Source: Owenia fusiformis (taxonomy: Eukaryota; Annelida; Polychaeta; Sabellida; Oweniidae). Taken from it: 64,000 nucleotides of DNA. The stretch spans positions 27,653,375 through 27,717,374 of the forward strand of contig CAIIXF020000005.1 of NCBI GenBank assembly GCA_903813345.2. The letters run 5' to 3'. The translations under genes and the position numbers were made by a program. This document shows, one piece after another, positions 13,201-24,000 of this stretch. Each line of letters opens with the position of its first letter. Position 1 is the stretch's first letter. The notes under the pieces were generated by a model, which worked only from the letters and a program-made list of their open reading frames with translations, did no database searches and had not been told where the DNA came from.

Positions 13201-14683
13201 GTAATTTTTTCCACAAAACTGATATAAAATTTGCTACTTTGGCAACTAATGAGCCCCTGAAAAATGAAGAAAACTTAAGCTGTTTAATAAAAGCTGATTT
13301 TGGGTATTACCTGAATGAGATGCCAGTTCCTTAGGCATATGTCCTAATGTAGTCATCTTTTTCCACTTTCTAGTTGCAAAGTTAAACTTCCAAAGCTGAA
13401 AAATTTTTGGAGATTGATTATCACTATTGATGCATACAATCATGGGCTTTCAACAGACACACATAGCTAGGCAAGGTGTGTCCAATTCCAGCCAATCAGA
13501 ATACACTATTTCACGTAACTGCATTCCGTTATATAACCAATAACTCATTTGTTGTATGGTTGTCAAGGTGAGGAAATTGAAATTGATGCTTTGCCAACTT
13601 GACCATTGCAAAAAATGTCATTAAAATATGTTGTTCTAGTGATTTTGTAATGTGTGGAAAGAATTTAAGCTTAAAACTCAATGCATCGTGGCTGCTTCAT
13701 TCCACTCAGGCGTTGTTTCCTACATTCCCGCTGCATGGACATGCAAAGATTTGGAAACAGCATCTTCAATGGAATGATTCAGCATGCAATACACTAAGTC
13801 CAGGGCTAAAATCCTTAATTACCATTAGTATCATATTCAATTGTGAAAAAAATAAAAATTTTGAATATTTTTATTTTTACTGACATTTGATCTCATAACT
13901 GTTAACTTGAATATTTTGCCAGCATTGATATGATCATTAACCTTTCAATCAAACTTACTTCTCTGAATAATGGGTAATTAGTGAAGTCATCATTCTCAAT
14001 GTCCCATAGATCTGAGTTGTAGCCCCCTATGCTCCAAATATTATCTTCTGTCACAACTATTCTGTGGCCACTTCTGGGTGCTGGCTCTTGGAAATCTGCA
14101 ATATTTAATTCTTTGATCATTTGCAAGCTGATTTCTTTTCCAAGCTATCTTCTATATTAAATATCTAAAGTATATGGTCATTATTCATTTACAAAGATTT
14201 TGTATATTACGTATGTAAGCTGTTCTGTGAGGGAAAGATGACCCATTGTATATTTGTTGGCTGAGACCTACCTGTAATACATTTTGTAAAGTCTAATCTG
14301 GGAGGAACATGTACAAATCTGTTCATTCCTATACACAAAGGTGGAGGTTGAGATCCAGTATTCCGTAGTGGTTGACCACTTGGTGTTTCAAACCTAAATG
14401 AATGACCAACAACAGTGAAGACATCATAATGAAATAACTGGTCAATGTTTTGCACAGGTTCATTATTCAAAAGTGCAGGGGCCCATGGAGAGGAACTGGT
14501 AAAAAACACTTCCCCCTGTGTGTTGACAACGATGCGGCAATGTTCAGGAGAGAGACTCGCTGCGACAATTGTTACGTCACAATCTGATCCTCTACCGATG
14601 GTGCATATTGTTTTTGTAAGTGTATAACGGGCTCCATCATTTCCACTCCTATTTACTTGAATCAGGTATCCATAGAGAGGCAT
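7227..14683 (-). CDS. KLHDC10: KLHDC10-like kelch protein with N-terminal FHA domain
   Basis: Nine exons with consensus splice sites and unbroken frame, 494 aa: 14683-14272, 14095-13959, 13395-13311, 13080-12926, 11834-11686, 11214-11063, 10861-10814, 10057-9918, 7433-7227. Residues 1-100 form a forkhead-associated domain (GRG at 30-32, SPEH at 45-48, NN at 73-74) closest, from memory, to that of Ki-67. Residues 120-130 (MNRFVHVPPRL) match the start of the conserved part of KLHDC10. The kelch repeats follow, with motifs such as RSGHR, VVYGGTG, CVFGGTTG, YIFGGG and MCGGYNG. The C-terminus, LLQLGIPIQYLDRI, corresponds to the BC/CUL2-box region. KLHDC10 is a substrate receptor of CUL2-Elongin B/C ubiquitin ligases and reads C-terminal degrons. 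The human protein has about 442 aa and no FHA domain, so the FHA is an addition. M120 would be an alternative start giving a kelch-only form. The gene is divergent from ZC3HC1. Confidence 0.93.
7688..8408. mobile_element. TIR element, TTCGTTCG family, copy 1 (KLHDC10 last intron)
   Basis: Ends are ATCCCATCGAAC and GTTCGATGGGAT. Inside are two 136-bp tandem units, each with a GGC(G/A)GCCATTTT stretch and a CCACCTTCTACCAAAAGTG stretch. A GGAC/GTCC microsatellite at about 8298-8356 precedes the right end. No transposase is present. Same family and architecture as 9045-9748. Confidence 0.65.
9045..9748. mobile_element. TIR element, TTCGTTCG family, copy 2 (KLHDC10 last intron)
   Basis: Ends are ATCCCAACGAACGAA and TTCGTTCGTTGGGAT. 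The GCCATTTTGAATTTT motif recurs inside, and a GGACGGAC microsatellite precedes the right end as in copy 1. The base that differs between copies (ATCG versus AACG) has changed on both ends of each copy. No coding capacity seen. Confidence 0.65.
11424..11526 (+). repeat. GTCACC-family dispersed repeat, copy 2
   Basis: Starts CATGCAAAATGTCACTACC and contains GCCATTTGTTACAGATGCTGA and a CACAAAAATGTTGGAGACTAT stretch. It ends CAATATGTCACCACTT. It lies in KLHDC10 intron 5, and its right end continues into the 60-bp tandem array. Confidence 0.75.
11502..11680. repeat. Three 60-bp tandem units beside a splice donor
   Basis: Units begin at 11502, 11562 and 11622 with AGACTATG(A/G)CAATATGTCAC and end with GACATTGCTGTGAAT. 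They differ at only a few bases. Each starts with the tail of the GTCACC repeat. The array ends five bases short of the exon 5 boundary at 11686, inside the intron. Confidence 0.85.
11883..12453. mobile_element. TA-flanked MITE (CTGTAAAACGGG ends)
   Basis: The left end is CTGTAAAACGGG and the right end CCCGTTTTACAG, each flanked by TA. The interior has several TTTAGCG-like words near both ends and no ORF. It lies in KLHDC10 intron 4. The CTGTA start is shared with the element at 918-1442. Confidence 0.75.
12455..12549. repeat. 50-bp direct duplication
   Basis: A segment starting ACATGTATACATTTATAATG occurs at 12455 and again at 12505, immediately beside the MITE right end. The two copies are nearly identical over about 44 bp. 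Nothing functional is visible. Confidence 0.8.
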
Positions 14684-15049
14684 TTCAGTATCACAGTCTG
14701 TGGTTTATTGCACAATCAACAGAAGTCTAAGTCTAACATTGCTTCTGAAGTCAGAATTCCAAGATGAAAATGAGAGATCTCACGTTCACTCCAAATTCAC
14801 AACTTCACCAATATGCACAAACCGCTTCGAACATAATCCGTGAAATTTTAGAAATATTAGCTAATGATATTCTTGCTGTTCAAGTAGAGGTTCACGAATA
14901 AGTCGAGATGGTCGTGAAAATTATTTTTTCCTAAATTTAGCACTTCCGATGAAGTTTTATTATCTGACTTTTAATTGGTTAAAATACTTGGAGTTAATTT
15001 TTCTAGCCAATCAAGTAGCTTGTTACTGGACGGACTCGGATGTACTGTC
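14684..15049. promoter_or_regulatory. Divergent promoter of KLHDC10-like and ZC3HC1-like
   Basis: Only 366 bp separate the two start codons, which read in opposite directions, so both 5' UTRs and both core promoters must lie here. No TATA box is placed convincingly. A CACTTCCG ETS-like word occurs at 14941-14948. In human the two genes are also recalled to be head to head. Confidence 0.7.
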
Positions 15050-18000
15050 ATGGCGGCTGAAGACTCCACTCCCAAGAAAATATTAAATATTTTGTCATCT
15101 TTTTTACACCAGGAAGAATACAGCACTGATTTGAAGTAAGGGTTATTAAGTTGCCATATTGTTTTATAATCAGCCGAATTTTTGAAGATGTTAGACACGT
15201 ATATGTCAAGCATCACTCCATTTTCAATTTTCAATTTCAATTCAATTCACTTTATTTCAAATGTTTCAAATACAGTATTTTACATTGACATGAAAAGACA
15301 CCCCGAGGGGTGTATAAGTTCCATGTTTAACTAATACAATATAGCATTTATTAAATTAACAGTCAGGTTATATGGAAACAAAAAAAAAATGACAAAGCAT
15401 ATAATGCATCACAATAAAATACAAGTAATGAGAAGAAAGCATTTTTCAAAGAAGATTTAATAATGGCTTAGCAAATCAAACTTTAACTTTCGTTCAAATG
15501 ATTTGATATGTTTTGACTTTTTGAGATCAAGTGAAAGAGTATTGTAAAGTAATGGGCCACTTGTTTCAATTGATTTTCTTCCAATTTCTGTTCTGAATTT
15601 TTTAACAGTTAAATTCTTATTAATTCTTGTGTCATGATTATGAATTGCTGTTCCTGGAACAAATAAATGTTTGAACTTTTGAAAAGGAAATTCTGGTGAT
15701 TCTGAAACAGTTTTCTGAACAAAGCTAGCGGTTTGTAGTTTATGGATGTGAAATATATTCAATATTTTCAGTTTTGAAAAGAGAGGTCCTGAAGGAGCTA
15801 GACAATCAGAATAGGTCATAACTCTCAAGAATTTCTTTTGCAGAACATACAATTTTTGGATAAGAGTTTTTATGGCATTTCCCCATAAAAGGTTACAATA
15901 GCCTAAGTAGGAATATATCATGGAGTAATAGATAGTGGTCATTGTATTTAAAGTCAGTCTATGTCTAGTCTTGTAGAGAAGGCCTATCAAGTTAGAAATT
16001 TTTGTACAGATAGCATTTATGTGAGATGACCAATTCAGCTTTGAATCAATAATGACACCTAGAAAATTGATTTCTTTAACTTCTTCTATAGGTTGTTCAT
16101 TAATTTTGAGAACAATATTGTTTTTATTAGGATCTTTCTTTTTATTAAATATCATATATTTTGTTTTTTCTACATTAAGAGTTAATTTATTAGATTTCAT
16201 CCAGTTAGAAACAGTTTTTAATTCAGCATTCATATCTGAGACTAGAGTTTCAAAATTTTTATTGGTAAGTAGGATATTAGTATCATCAGCATATAAGACA
16301 AAGTTTAGTTTGTTTGATATTAAATGTATGTCATTTATAAATATTATAAACAAGAGGGGACCTATGACTGAACCTTGAGGGACACCATATTCAACTTTAT
16401 TTTTACCGGATCTATATCTAATATCTGTAGTTGTAAATTGATCAATCAAGACATCTTTCTTAACAATTTCTGTGACCATAATTCGATTTTCGAGATAACT
16501 TTTGAACCAGGAAAGAGCTGTTCCACGAATACCATAAAATTCAAGTTTTTGTAATAATATTTTGTGATCCACTGTATCAAAAGCCTTAGTCAAATCAATG
16601 TATATCCCAATGCTAGTTTCCCCGATATCTAGTGCCCTACGAATATTTTCAATGAAATTTAAAAGTGCCATATAAGTTGAGTGCTTCTTCCTGAAACCAT
16701 ATTGTTGTAAATATAAAATTTCATATTTTTCTAAAAAAGTTGTCACTTTTACATGAACAATTTTTTCAAGCACTTTAGAAAATACACTGAGAATTGATAT
16801 TGGTCTATAGTTGTTGAATTTATCTTTAAGGCCTTTCTTATAAATTGGAATTACTCTAGCTATTTTTAATGCATCAGGAAATGTACCAGTAGTTATTGAT
16901 AAATTGAATATCTGAGTAAGAGGAATTGATAAAGATTCGTTCAGTGTTTTCACTACTCTGGGTTCTATATCATCTATAGATGCAGCAGAGTCTTTTAAAG
17001 ATTTTAATTGGGCCATGACATCAGTTTCAGTAATAGGTGTTAAAAATATTGAGTTATTATTTGAATTAGTTTTCTTTAAATTTACCATTGGATCTAGATC
17101 ATTGTTTATCTTTTTTGCAAGTTTATGACCAATTGAACTAAAAAAATTATTGAAATTCTTAGCTATGTCGAGACCATCTGTGATTTGTCTATTTTCAAGA
17201 TCAAAAGTATCGTTGATATTAGATTGATTTGGATTTCTGTTTAAGATAGAGTTAATTACATTCCAAGATTTCTTTATATTGCCTTTATTTGTCTCAAATT
17301 TATTTCTGTAATATGATTTTTCTGCATTTCTAATGACATGGTTAAGCTTATTTTTATATTGTGTATATATTGCATTGTTTTCTAAAGTAGGATTCTTTTT
17401 ATATTTTATAAAAAGTTTGTTTTTATATTTAGCTGAGATAATGATCCCGAGAGAAATCCAAGGTTTTTTATGATCATTATAGGTTTTAATTATTCTGGAT
17501 CTGTTTGGTAGACATCTATTATAAATATCAGTAAAAATATCAATGAAGGAGTTATATGCATTATTCACACAATTTGGATCAAGTATTTCTTGCCAATTAA
17601 TATTTGCGACCTCATTTTGGAGTTTGGAACAATTTTCATCATTTATTATTCGATATTGAATCTTTTTCTTTTTAATTTTAGGTATTTCATTATTATTACT
17701 TACAGCATATATTGGAAATGATCTGATATATCATATAAAATTATACCAGATTGGGTGATATTATTTGCATTGGTGAAAATGTTATCAATTAATGTAGCAC
17801 ATTTGCTAGTGATTCTTGTAGGTCTATAAATTAAAGGCATAAAATTATTAGTATAAAAGTTACACAAAAAGTCATTTGTAAGGTCATGTTCATTTGATTT
17901 CAGAAGGTCAACATTAAAGTCCCCTAAAATATAGGCAAACTTATTTTCAGATGCCATTTTCTCTAAGAGTGAATTAAAAAGATTATTAAATTCATGTAGG

Positions 18001-21000
18001 TTAAAATTAGGTGGCTTATAAATAGCTGATACCAAAATATTTTTCCCTTTATTTTGTTTGATTTCTATGGAAACAGATTCACATTTATCAGAGTTTAATT
18101 TAAGATCAGATCTTTCAATGAAATTGTAATTATTTGCAATATGGAGGCAAACCCCGTCTCCATATTACATTTGCAAAGTCTCTAAGTTACCAATTGCTTC
18201 TGTGTTGATAGGGACTTGTTTTTATATCTGAGTAGACATTTTCTTGCGAGAAATAAGAATAGGAGTTTGACGCAAATTCACAAAGTAGCATCTGGAGATT
18301 TTCAAATGAACATTAGCTCTCACGGTGAAATCACCCGGGATTTCAAATGCTACTTTGAATTTCCATCAAAACCACCTTTTCATTTTTTCGCTACAATGTA
18401 GTTCCATCGAGTCCCATCATGTCCTTTCAAGTTCCACAGAAATTATGTAATTTTTATAGAAGGTTTAGCCATGGCCAATTTGATCCACAAGTTTTCGTGA
18501 AAACAATTTTGTTGCGAAAGGAAATCGAAATGAATTCTTTTATCCAAAATGATCAAATTGCTTTAGGTTAGGTGCAATGCTTTTTTACCTATTTCCAAGG
18601 CTGTCCTGGTATTTCGGGCTTATGTATGATATATCGCTGCTATCACTTGTTCTCACTTTTTTATGAACACAATATCAAACATACCTTTGTGTTTACCTAT
18701 TTCAAAGGCTGAATGTTTCTGATGGAATAGCCTTTAGTTGCAAATGATAAGCTGCTACATAATGGTAACGCCTAAAACTGACTTACTAACGCTAACTTTC
18801 TACCTCGGAATATTCCCTACGTCTCCATATTACATTTGCAAAGTCTCTAAGTTACCAATTGCTTCTGTGTTGATAGGGACTTGTTTTTATCTCTGAGTAG
18901 ACATTTTCTTGCGAGAAATAAGAATAGGAGTTTGACGCAAATTCACAAAGTAGCATCTGGAGATTTTCAAATGAACATTAGCTCTCACGGTGAAATCACC
19001 CGGGATTTCAAATGCTACTTTGAATTTCCATCAAAACCACCTTTTCATTTTTTCGCTACAATGTAGTTCCATCGAGTCCCATCATGTCCTTTCAAGTTCC
19101 ACAGAAATTATGTAATTTTTATAGAAGGTTTAGCCATGGCCAATTTGATCCACAAGTCAGCTGACACATTGCATGATCAAAAGTTCTATGAAACCCCATG
19201 GAAAGAATGAATATGTTCATTCTCAATGGGGCCTGGGTTTGACTTTGCCCCATGGTGTCTCATGGAATTCTATGGGTAAAGGCCCCCATGAAGTCTCAGG
19301 TGGTACTACGCAATGTTTTAGTCTATTGGAGGTCCCATTGTGCCCTATTGGTGTATGTTGGGCTTTGAAGACGTGCATGCAACTCTCTTCCTTTCTTTAA
19401 AAAAGTAAGAGGGGGAACACATTCCAAGATAGCTTTTGAAATGCCACCTATTTATCAGTAGGTGGTGCATCAAATACTAAAAAAATAAACTGTGTTTTAT
19501 TTTCAGTTCATCAGGTGACGGCAGCTTTATAAATGAGAAAAGTCCAATGAATCTTGGAGCAACACAATCAAAGGAAGCATACTTTCAGAGAGTGCAGACA
19601 TTCTCTGTATCCTTTAAAAACATATGACATATATATTGATCCCAGAAAAATGCAACCCTCTATTTTAAAGATTAGATTTTAAAGAGAAATTATTTTGGCC
19701 AGGGTTCTGTATCGTTCTATTTTGTATCAAGTTTCTAAAGAAATGGCCTTTTTTGTTATGGCTGTTTTGTTATGAGTATGGCTCATCTTTCCTAGCTATT
19801 ATTTTCCAAATAAGCCAATTATTTTTGGATTGTTTTGATATACATCATCCTTGAATTATCCTCTTATGACACCATAAAGCACTGCACAGACAATGTATGG
19901 TATGAGTGCTTTAGGTGATGTTTGGTGTATCCAAAGCATGATTGGTGAGATTCTGTATATTTTTGAAGGACTTCAACCCAGTTGAGTAATTTGTAAGTAT
20001 GGAACCCTTCAGTCTAAACAGATATAGACTGTAGTATACAGAATGTGCCATATTTCATGAAATTGTCACAATAGTAATCACAATTTTTCATGGGTGGATT
20101 CATGGGTGGCATTATTGGTCACTCTGTAGATAATACATCTGTTATGTATATGTCTTTGTATCAGTGCACATAAAAGAACACAGGGTTCCAAGGAGGGGTT
20201 TCTTCCAGTGTAAACATGGAATTTACCAATGAGGTATTGCTCGTGATTTGGTGGTAGCCAAAATAAAATGACTATGCTTTGAAATATATTCAAATCTGAG
20301 TCACCAAAATGAGATATTAAATGTCAAAATTGTTGTTACCATTTTTATGTCACCACCAAAAGTGGTGACATATTGTTATTTATGTTTGAGATTTGACAAT
20401 AGTAAATAAATATAAGTTGGTTTTCTTAACAACATGTAGATGATAACATGGGTAGCTAAGCCTGCAGATCTAAGTCCCCTGCACTGTGCACGGTATGGAT
20501 GGGAGAATGTTGATAATGATATTCTACGTTGTGTCACATGTAAAGCAGTCCTCAGTGCAAAATTACCTGAGAATTATGACCCAGAAATATGTAAGTTTAA
20601 TTGAAATTTTTTATTAACATTTTACACATACATATACATCTATCTCCCTAGGATTTTTTCAAGTGAATCTGGTTGCTCTTATGCTTTAGGGATCATTGAC
20701 ATTTGACTTTAGTTCACGTTAGTAATTCAGATACTCATGGATGGTAATGCAGATAACTTTTATATGGCAGTGTTCTCCACAAGATTTGTTCAGTGGGTGC
20801 AAAATTGTCATTTTCACAATATAAACCAAAATTGGTCAAAATATGCCCATCTTCATGATTTTTCAAGTGGGTACAAATGGATTTTCAGGTAGGTGCTAGC
20901 CTATTTTTCAAAATCTCAGGTCGGTGCACTTGCTTTAATGCTGGGGATATCACTGAATCTAGACCAAAATTGGTCAAAATATGCCCACTTTCATGATTTT

Positions 21001-24000
21001 TATATTTTTCAAGTGGGTGGATTAAATGGATTTTCAGGTGGGTGCAAGACTTTTTTTTAAATCTCAGGCGAAAGCTGCCCCCACTTGCTTTAATGCTGGG
21101 GAGACTACTTTACGGAATTAATAATATGGATAATTGCAAATACGATTTTGATTTTAGATGAAGAGTGCTGTGAGAATATTGGCCAGTCAATAGTTCACTC
21201 CCACCAGCAGCTCTGTCCCTGGTCTGTCAATCCTAGCCCCCTACACTTCGCAGCTATACCCCTAGAGGACAAAACAGTAGCAGCAGATCAGTATCTGAAC
21301 AGATTCAAATCTCTTATACAAATGGGAGAGAAGATTCCAGCCTTGCAGCTTAACTCATTAGTAAAGGAGGTATGTTCATGTTACAGGAAGGGTGGGGACA
21401 GGGGGGGGGGGTATTTTGATGTTTTGAAGTTATCTTTGTGTAAGTTAGAGCTTTTGAGTCTCTTTAAGTGGCTAAGACAACAGCACAACAGTTATTTGGA
21501 GCTTTTTCTCCGAGCTCCCCAAATTGAGTTACAGGATCAATCATTAGGTAAGTATTGCAACTACAACAAAGCCTGGGTTTTTGATAGGTCATAAAGAGTC
21601 ACAATACAATTCTAGGATAAAATACTCACTTATCTGGCTAAAAAAAAGACTTTGCTTAATATTTTGAGTGAATTATGTTCATTTTACTTATAAATCCTGT
21701 ATTATCTTGAACAGGGAGGAGCAAATATGAAACAAAAACTGCTAGAAGCTACCATGTCAAGCCTCATAGAAGAAACAACCTCTTCAAATGAGGAGATAGT
21801 GGGAAACTGTGCAGTCCTGGCTTTAACTGGTTGGTGCAACAAGTAAGCAGAAATGAATTTTTTATGTGCAATTTTATTCATTCTTTCACAAACATCTCTT
21901 TCTATTAATTAGAGACATAATAATAACTTTGATAATGACCAACACCATGTTTGTGTCATACCGTCATATATTTTTGAATGATTTTGAATAATTCATGCAA
22001 CACAGTTTCACCTAGTGACATTGCCAGACCATTCTTAGACTCGAGAATTACTAAATTATAAATTACTGCATTGCCTTCTCCAACGCAGGGCTTCAGATAT
22101 CATCCACTACGTCCCTTCCTTCTTCCAAGAAGAGGTACAAAGGAAGGAGGTACTGGAGGCCTATGCTCGGAGGATGCTAGATTGTAAATTACTAAACTCT
22201 GAAACTGTATCACTCATTGTGACACTGTTGTGAACAATATTTTGTTGACAGAAAATAAATTACTATGTACATATTTTAGTGGAACTCGAGACTCCCAGAT
22301 CATCACCTGCAAGTACTGCTGCAGACACATAGGCCTGTGGAGCTACATTTCTGCTGGTTGTAATAATGCTCAATCAACAACTGAGGACGAAGATGAAGAT
22401 GGTCCTTCTAACAAACGTATAAGATCTGACAGGGTAGGTAGAGTGATAAATGCATAACATCTCCAAGGCAGGTTGAACCGTGCTGTTCATTTTGTATATA
22501 TTTTTTATCGCACTTTGAAAAAGTGCTATATTGTCGTCGTCTTGTGCTGTTGGGCGGGCGTGCTGGCGAGCGGCACATAAACAATCTTGTCATCAAATTT
22601 CCTGGATAACTGCTTACCTGTTCAACTTGAAATTTTTACAGATGCAAGAGCAGACAAGTACCAAGATCTGATTAGGTTAGGGGCATGCTGGGTAAACTAC
22701 ATGGCGGCCATTTTGAATTTTTCAACAAATCTTGTCATCAAAATTCCAGGAAAACCACTTATCTGTTCAACTTGAAATTTTTACAGATGCAAGAGCAGAC
22801 TATTGCCAAACTCTGATTAGGTTTTGGGTATGCTGGCTGAATTACATGGTGGCCATTTTGAATTTTTCAATTTGGCGGCCATTTTGAATTTTTCAACTTG
22901 CTCCAAATTGACCAAATTCTTTTTTTAAAAACATCTACAAGTTCTCAGAAGTTCAAATCTGACCTTAGATTTCAGATTTGACCTTTCATTCACCTCCAGT
23001 GACCTTGAAAAGGTCAAAAAAGTTGATTTTCTAAATTGATATTTTGGATTTAAATTTATGTCAGCTTTATTACAAAACACCTACTGAGGTCTGAAAAAGT
23101 GAAATTTTCAAGATTGAAGGTCAAGGTCATTAAACTAGGTCACAAATGATGTTATCCAAGTTTCTCAAAGTTTGAGACTACAAATCAATTCTTGTCATCA
23201 AAATTCCAAGAAAACCGCTAACCTGTTCAACTTGAAATTTTTACACATGCAATAGCAGACTAGTGCCAAGATCTGATTAGGTTAAGGGCATGCTGGGTAA
23301 ACTACGTGGCGGCCATTTTGAATTTTTCAACAAATCTTGTCATCAAAATTCCAGGAAAACCACTTATCCGTTCAACTTGAAATTTTTACTCATGCAAGAG
23401 CAGACTATTGCCAAGATCTGATTAGGTTTTGGGTATGCTGGCTGAATAACATGGTGGCAATTTTGAATTTTTCAATTTGGCGGCCATTTTGAATTATTCA
23501 ACTTGCTCCAAATTGACCAAATATTTTTTTTAAAAACATCTACAAGTTCTCAGAAGTTCAAATCTGACCTTAGATTTCAGATTTCACCTTTCGTTCACCT
23601 TGAGTGACCTTGAAAAGGTCAGAAAGTTGATTTTCTAAATTGATATTTTGGATTTAAATTTAGGTCAGCTTAATTACAAAACACCTACTGAGGTCTGAAA
23701 AAGTGAAATTTTCAAGGTCGAAGGTCATCAAATTAGGTCACAAACAATGTATCTAAATTTTCCCAAAGTTCAAGACTACAAATAAATTCTTGTCATCAAA
23801 ATTGCAGGAAAACCGCTAACCTTGTCAACTTGAAATGTTTACAGATGCAAGAGCAGACTAGTGCCAAGGTCTGATTAGGTTTTGGCCATGCTGGGTAAAT
23901 TGCATGGTGGCCAGTTTGCTTTTCAAAGTGCGATATTTATCACTATGTGTCTTGTTTTTCTTAGTGTGTATCATAAGGATTATGGACCAATAGGTTAAAA

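Larger units (their letters stand above)
15220..18154 (-). mobile_element. 5'-truncated CR1/L2-like LINE in ZC3HC1 intron 1
   Basis: A minus-strand non-LTR retrotransposon. It contains the C-terminal part of an endonuclease domain, a reverse transcriptase, about 220 bp of 3' UTR, and a 3' tail of TTGAA-like short repeats (about 15220-15245). The 5' end is cut inside the endonuclease domain at about 18154, typical of incomplete target-primed reverse transcription. The truncation point coincides with the start of the 338-bp repeat at 18155. Confidence 0.9.

Noticed and set aside
14971-15240. 89-codon minus-strand ORF
   Set aside because: Overlaps ZC3HC1 exon 1 and LINE tail in antisense; the plus-strand exon explains the sequence.
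18216-19066. Two near-identical 61-codon ORFs
   Set aside because: Both are inside the 338-bp duplication; no recognised motif, so identity reflects the repeat.
18155-19157. LTR retrotransposon
   Set aside because: The direct repeats lack TG...CA ends and the 327-bp spacer has no primer-binding or coding sequence that I can see.
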